Origin: Sulfobacillus harzensis
GTDB taxonomy: Bacteria > Bacillota > Sulfobacillia > Sulfobacillales > Sulfobacillaceae
NCBI RefSeq assembly: GCF_012933365.1
Contig: NZ_JABBVZ010000031.1
Coordinates: 1 to 40,882, forward strand
Direction: 5' to 3'
DNA: 40,882 nucleotides
This document shows, piece after piece, positions 39,612-40,882 of this stretch. The notes under the pieces were generated by a model. The model was not told the DNA's origin, did no database searches, and was given only the letters and a program-made list of their open reading frames with translations. The translations under genes were made by a program, and so were the position numbers. Position 1 is the stretch's first letter; each line of letters opens with the position of its first letter.

Positions 39612-40716
39612 TGCCGACGAACTGCGCAAGCGGGCGGCAGCAGCCCACAAAACGGGAGGCCGGATGCCTACCGAGAACGAGCTGATGGCTCAATACCACG
39701 TGAGTCGGCACACCGTGCGTCAGGCTCTCGACCAACTGGTTCACGAAAACTTGCTGGTGCGCACGCCAGGCAAGGGCACCTTTGTCGCGGAGCCCCCTCC
39801 CACCGCCTCCCAAGTTGTGGCGGTGATCCTTACGTATATTTCCGACTACATTTTCCCGGCCATCATTCGCGGAATTGAGCGGCGGCTTCAAGAAGAATCC
39901 TTCAGCATGCTGCTGTTCAGCACCCAGAACCAGTTTGACATGGAGCGTCGAGCCTTTGAGTCGGCTTTGAGCCACCACTGCCGCGGTATCATTATTGAAC
40001 CCGCCAAGAGCACCTTGCCGAGCGCCAATATGGATATGTTCGAGAAAATGTACGGACAAAATCTGCCGGTTGTCATGCTGCACGCCGCGTCGCCAGGGCT
40101 TCCTCCGTTTCGGAAAGTGTTGGTGGACGACCAAGAGGGTACATACCTGGTCACGCAGCATCTCGTGACTCAAGGCCATGCCCGGGTGGGCGGAATCTTT
40201 AAGGTAGACGATAAGCAGGGTCTTCTGCGGTTCAAGGGATTTGTGCATGCTTTGCAACAAGCCGGACTGCGCTTCAATCCCGACTGGGTGCACCTCTATA
40301 CCACGGAATCAAAGGCTGTTGTGACGGAACAGTACACCCGGGCCGTGTTTGGCAATCGGGATGCCCAGCCAACAGCTGTGGTGTGTTACAACGACGAAAT
40401 TGCCGTCAACCTTCTCAAACAAGCCGCCGCTCAAGGACTGGCGGTTCCTGAAGAGCTCTCGATCGTCGGGTTCGACGACTCGCTGCTGGCATTGGCCAGC
40501 CAACCGGAACTGACCACCGTCCGGCATCCTCAAGAGGAGATGGGCCGCATCGCCGCCGATGAACTTTTGGCGATGATTCATGGGCGGACCGTACCCGCAG
40601 ACCAACGAACGCTCCGGCTGACGCCCCAGCTGGTTGTGCGAACCTCCGCCCAGCCCCCCAGCGGCGCCAATGCCGAGTACAGTTATGGAGGACTCCATTC
40701 CGGGCCGATGGAATAA
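39577..40716 (+). CDS. AraR-type GntR/LacI chimeric transcriptional repressor
   Basis: This is a 379-residue regulator. Residues 1-72 form a GntR-type winged helix (PMYVQIADELRKRAAAAH, RMPTENELMAQYHVSRHTVRQALDQL, RTPGKGTFVAE). Residues from about 80 form a LacI-type periplasmic-binding sugar sensor (AVVCYNDEIAVNLLKQAAAQG, LSIVGFDDSLLALASQPELTTV). This architecture is that of AraR. It starts at GTG behind AAGGAGG. It is divergent from the sugar importer operon and most likely represses it until sugar or an intermediate binds. Whether the inducer is L-arabinose cannot be told from sequence. Confidence 0.88.
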   Translation: MANQKNPMYVQIADELRKRAAAAHKTGGRMPTENELMAQYHVSRHTVRQALDQLVHENLLVRTPGKGTFVAEPPPTASQVVAVILTYISDYIFPAIIRGIERRLQEESFSMLLFSTQNQFDMERRAFESALSHHCRGIIIEPAKSTLPSANMDMFEKMYGQNLPVVMLHAASPGLPPFRKVLVDDQEGTYLVTQHLVTQGHARVGGIFKVDDKQGLLRFKGFVHALQQAGLRFNPDWVHLYTTESKAVVTEQYTRAVFGNRDAQPTAVVCYNDEIAVNLLKQAAAQGLAVPEELSIVGFDDSLLALASQPELTTVRHPQEEMGRIAADELLAMIHGRTVPADQRTLRLTPQLVVRTSAQPPSGANAEYSYGGLHSGPME

Positions 40717-40882
40717 CCGCCGCGGCGCACGCGGTCTACTGGGATGAAAATGCGACTATCGTGCGGTTTAACGCCCGACGACAACGCGCTCTAGAGAAGA
40801 CACTTGAGGGTTTTTCATAACTGGACAAATCACGGCTGTGGATAAGTGCTCCCCCTTGATGATGCCCTTTCCAACGTTCTGA
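40717..40882. other. Non-coding end of window
   Basis: No gene is visible after araR. A single perfect DnaA-box sequence TGTGGATAA occurs at 40837-40845 with no companions, so I do not call an origin. Confidence 0.5.

Noticed and set aside
40837-40845. Perfect DnaA-box sequence TGTGGATAA.
   Set aside because: Single copy with no cluster, no AT-rich unwinding region and no dnaA/dnaN nearby; expected by chance in a window of this size.

Overview
The window looks like chromosomal DNA from a GC-rich, Gram-positive-type bacterium, most likely a Sulfobacillus-like acidophilic Firmicute. Ribosome binding sites are strong (AGGAGG class), GTG and TTG starts are frequent, lipoproteins are present, regulators are of TetR, GntR/YtrA and AraR type, and small sulfur-carrier proteins occur beside catabolic operons. 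The genus is an inference from gene content.

Layout. 1-1.8 kb: a broken thiolase, a FabG-type reductase and a TetR regulator with a promoter/operator (fatty-acid or acyl-CoA metabolism). 2.0-5.1 kb: two tandem nucleoside hydrolases and an MFS transporter. 5.1-7.15 kb: an FAH-family enzyme and a D(-)-tartrate dehydratase. 7.2-11.8 kb: a complete branched-chain-type ABC transporter (livKHMGF order), divergent from an acetamidase/formamidase at 12.0-12.9 kb. 13-16.2 kb: a DHFR/RibD-like reductase, a LysR regulator and a divergent 14-TM MFS exporter. 16.19-16.35 kb: a 160-bp MITE-like inverted-repeat element. 16.4-19.2 kb: a CoA-disulfide reductase/NADH oxidase-like flavoprotein and an NCS1 permease. 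19.3-22.65 kb: a minus-strand thiol/sulfur operon reading CcdA-like, TusA-like, DsrE, TusA-OsmC fusion, MetE-like. 23-26.3 kb: an ABC-2 exporter with a YtrA-type GntR regulator and its operator, followed by a decayed second ABC system. 26.8-29.3 kb: paaABCD (phenylacetyl-CoA epoxidase) without paaE. 29.5-31 kb: citramalate synthase. 31.4-39.3 kb: a sugar/sugar-acid operon (ABC importer with a Tat lipoprotein, TatA, MBL lactonase-like enzyme, SDR, enolase-superfamily dehydratase, U32-like protein, HIBADH-like dehydrogenase), divergent from an AraR-type repressor.

Most notable observation: two redox genes 5 kb apart each contain a single in-frame TGA exactly where the family has its catalytic or conserved cysteine. 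In the CoA-disulfide reductase-like gene the TGA is codon 44, in the context S-Y-S-A-[TGA]-S-V-P-Y. In the CcdA-like membrane protein it makes a C-A-P-[TGA] motif, a CxxU pattern. Both ORFs are otherwise intact, both have ribosome binding sites and family-type N-termini upstream of the TGA, and both have a strong hairpin starting 14-15 nt after the TGA with an apical GU or GGU, as in bacterial SECIS elements. TGA ends several other genes here, so it is not globally reassigned. I read these as two candidate selenoproteins. The CcdA-like one heads a TusA/DsrE operon that could move sulfur, or possibly selenium.
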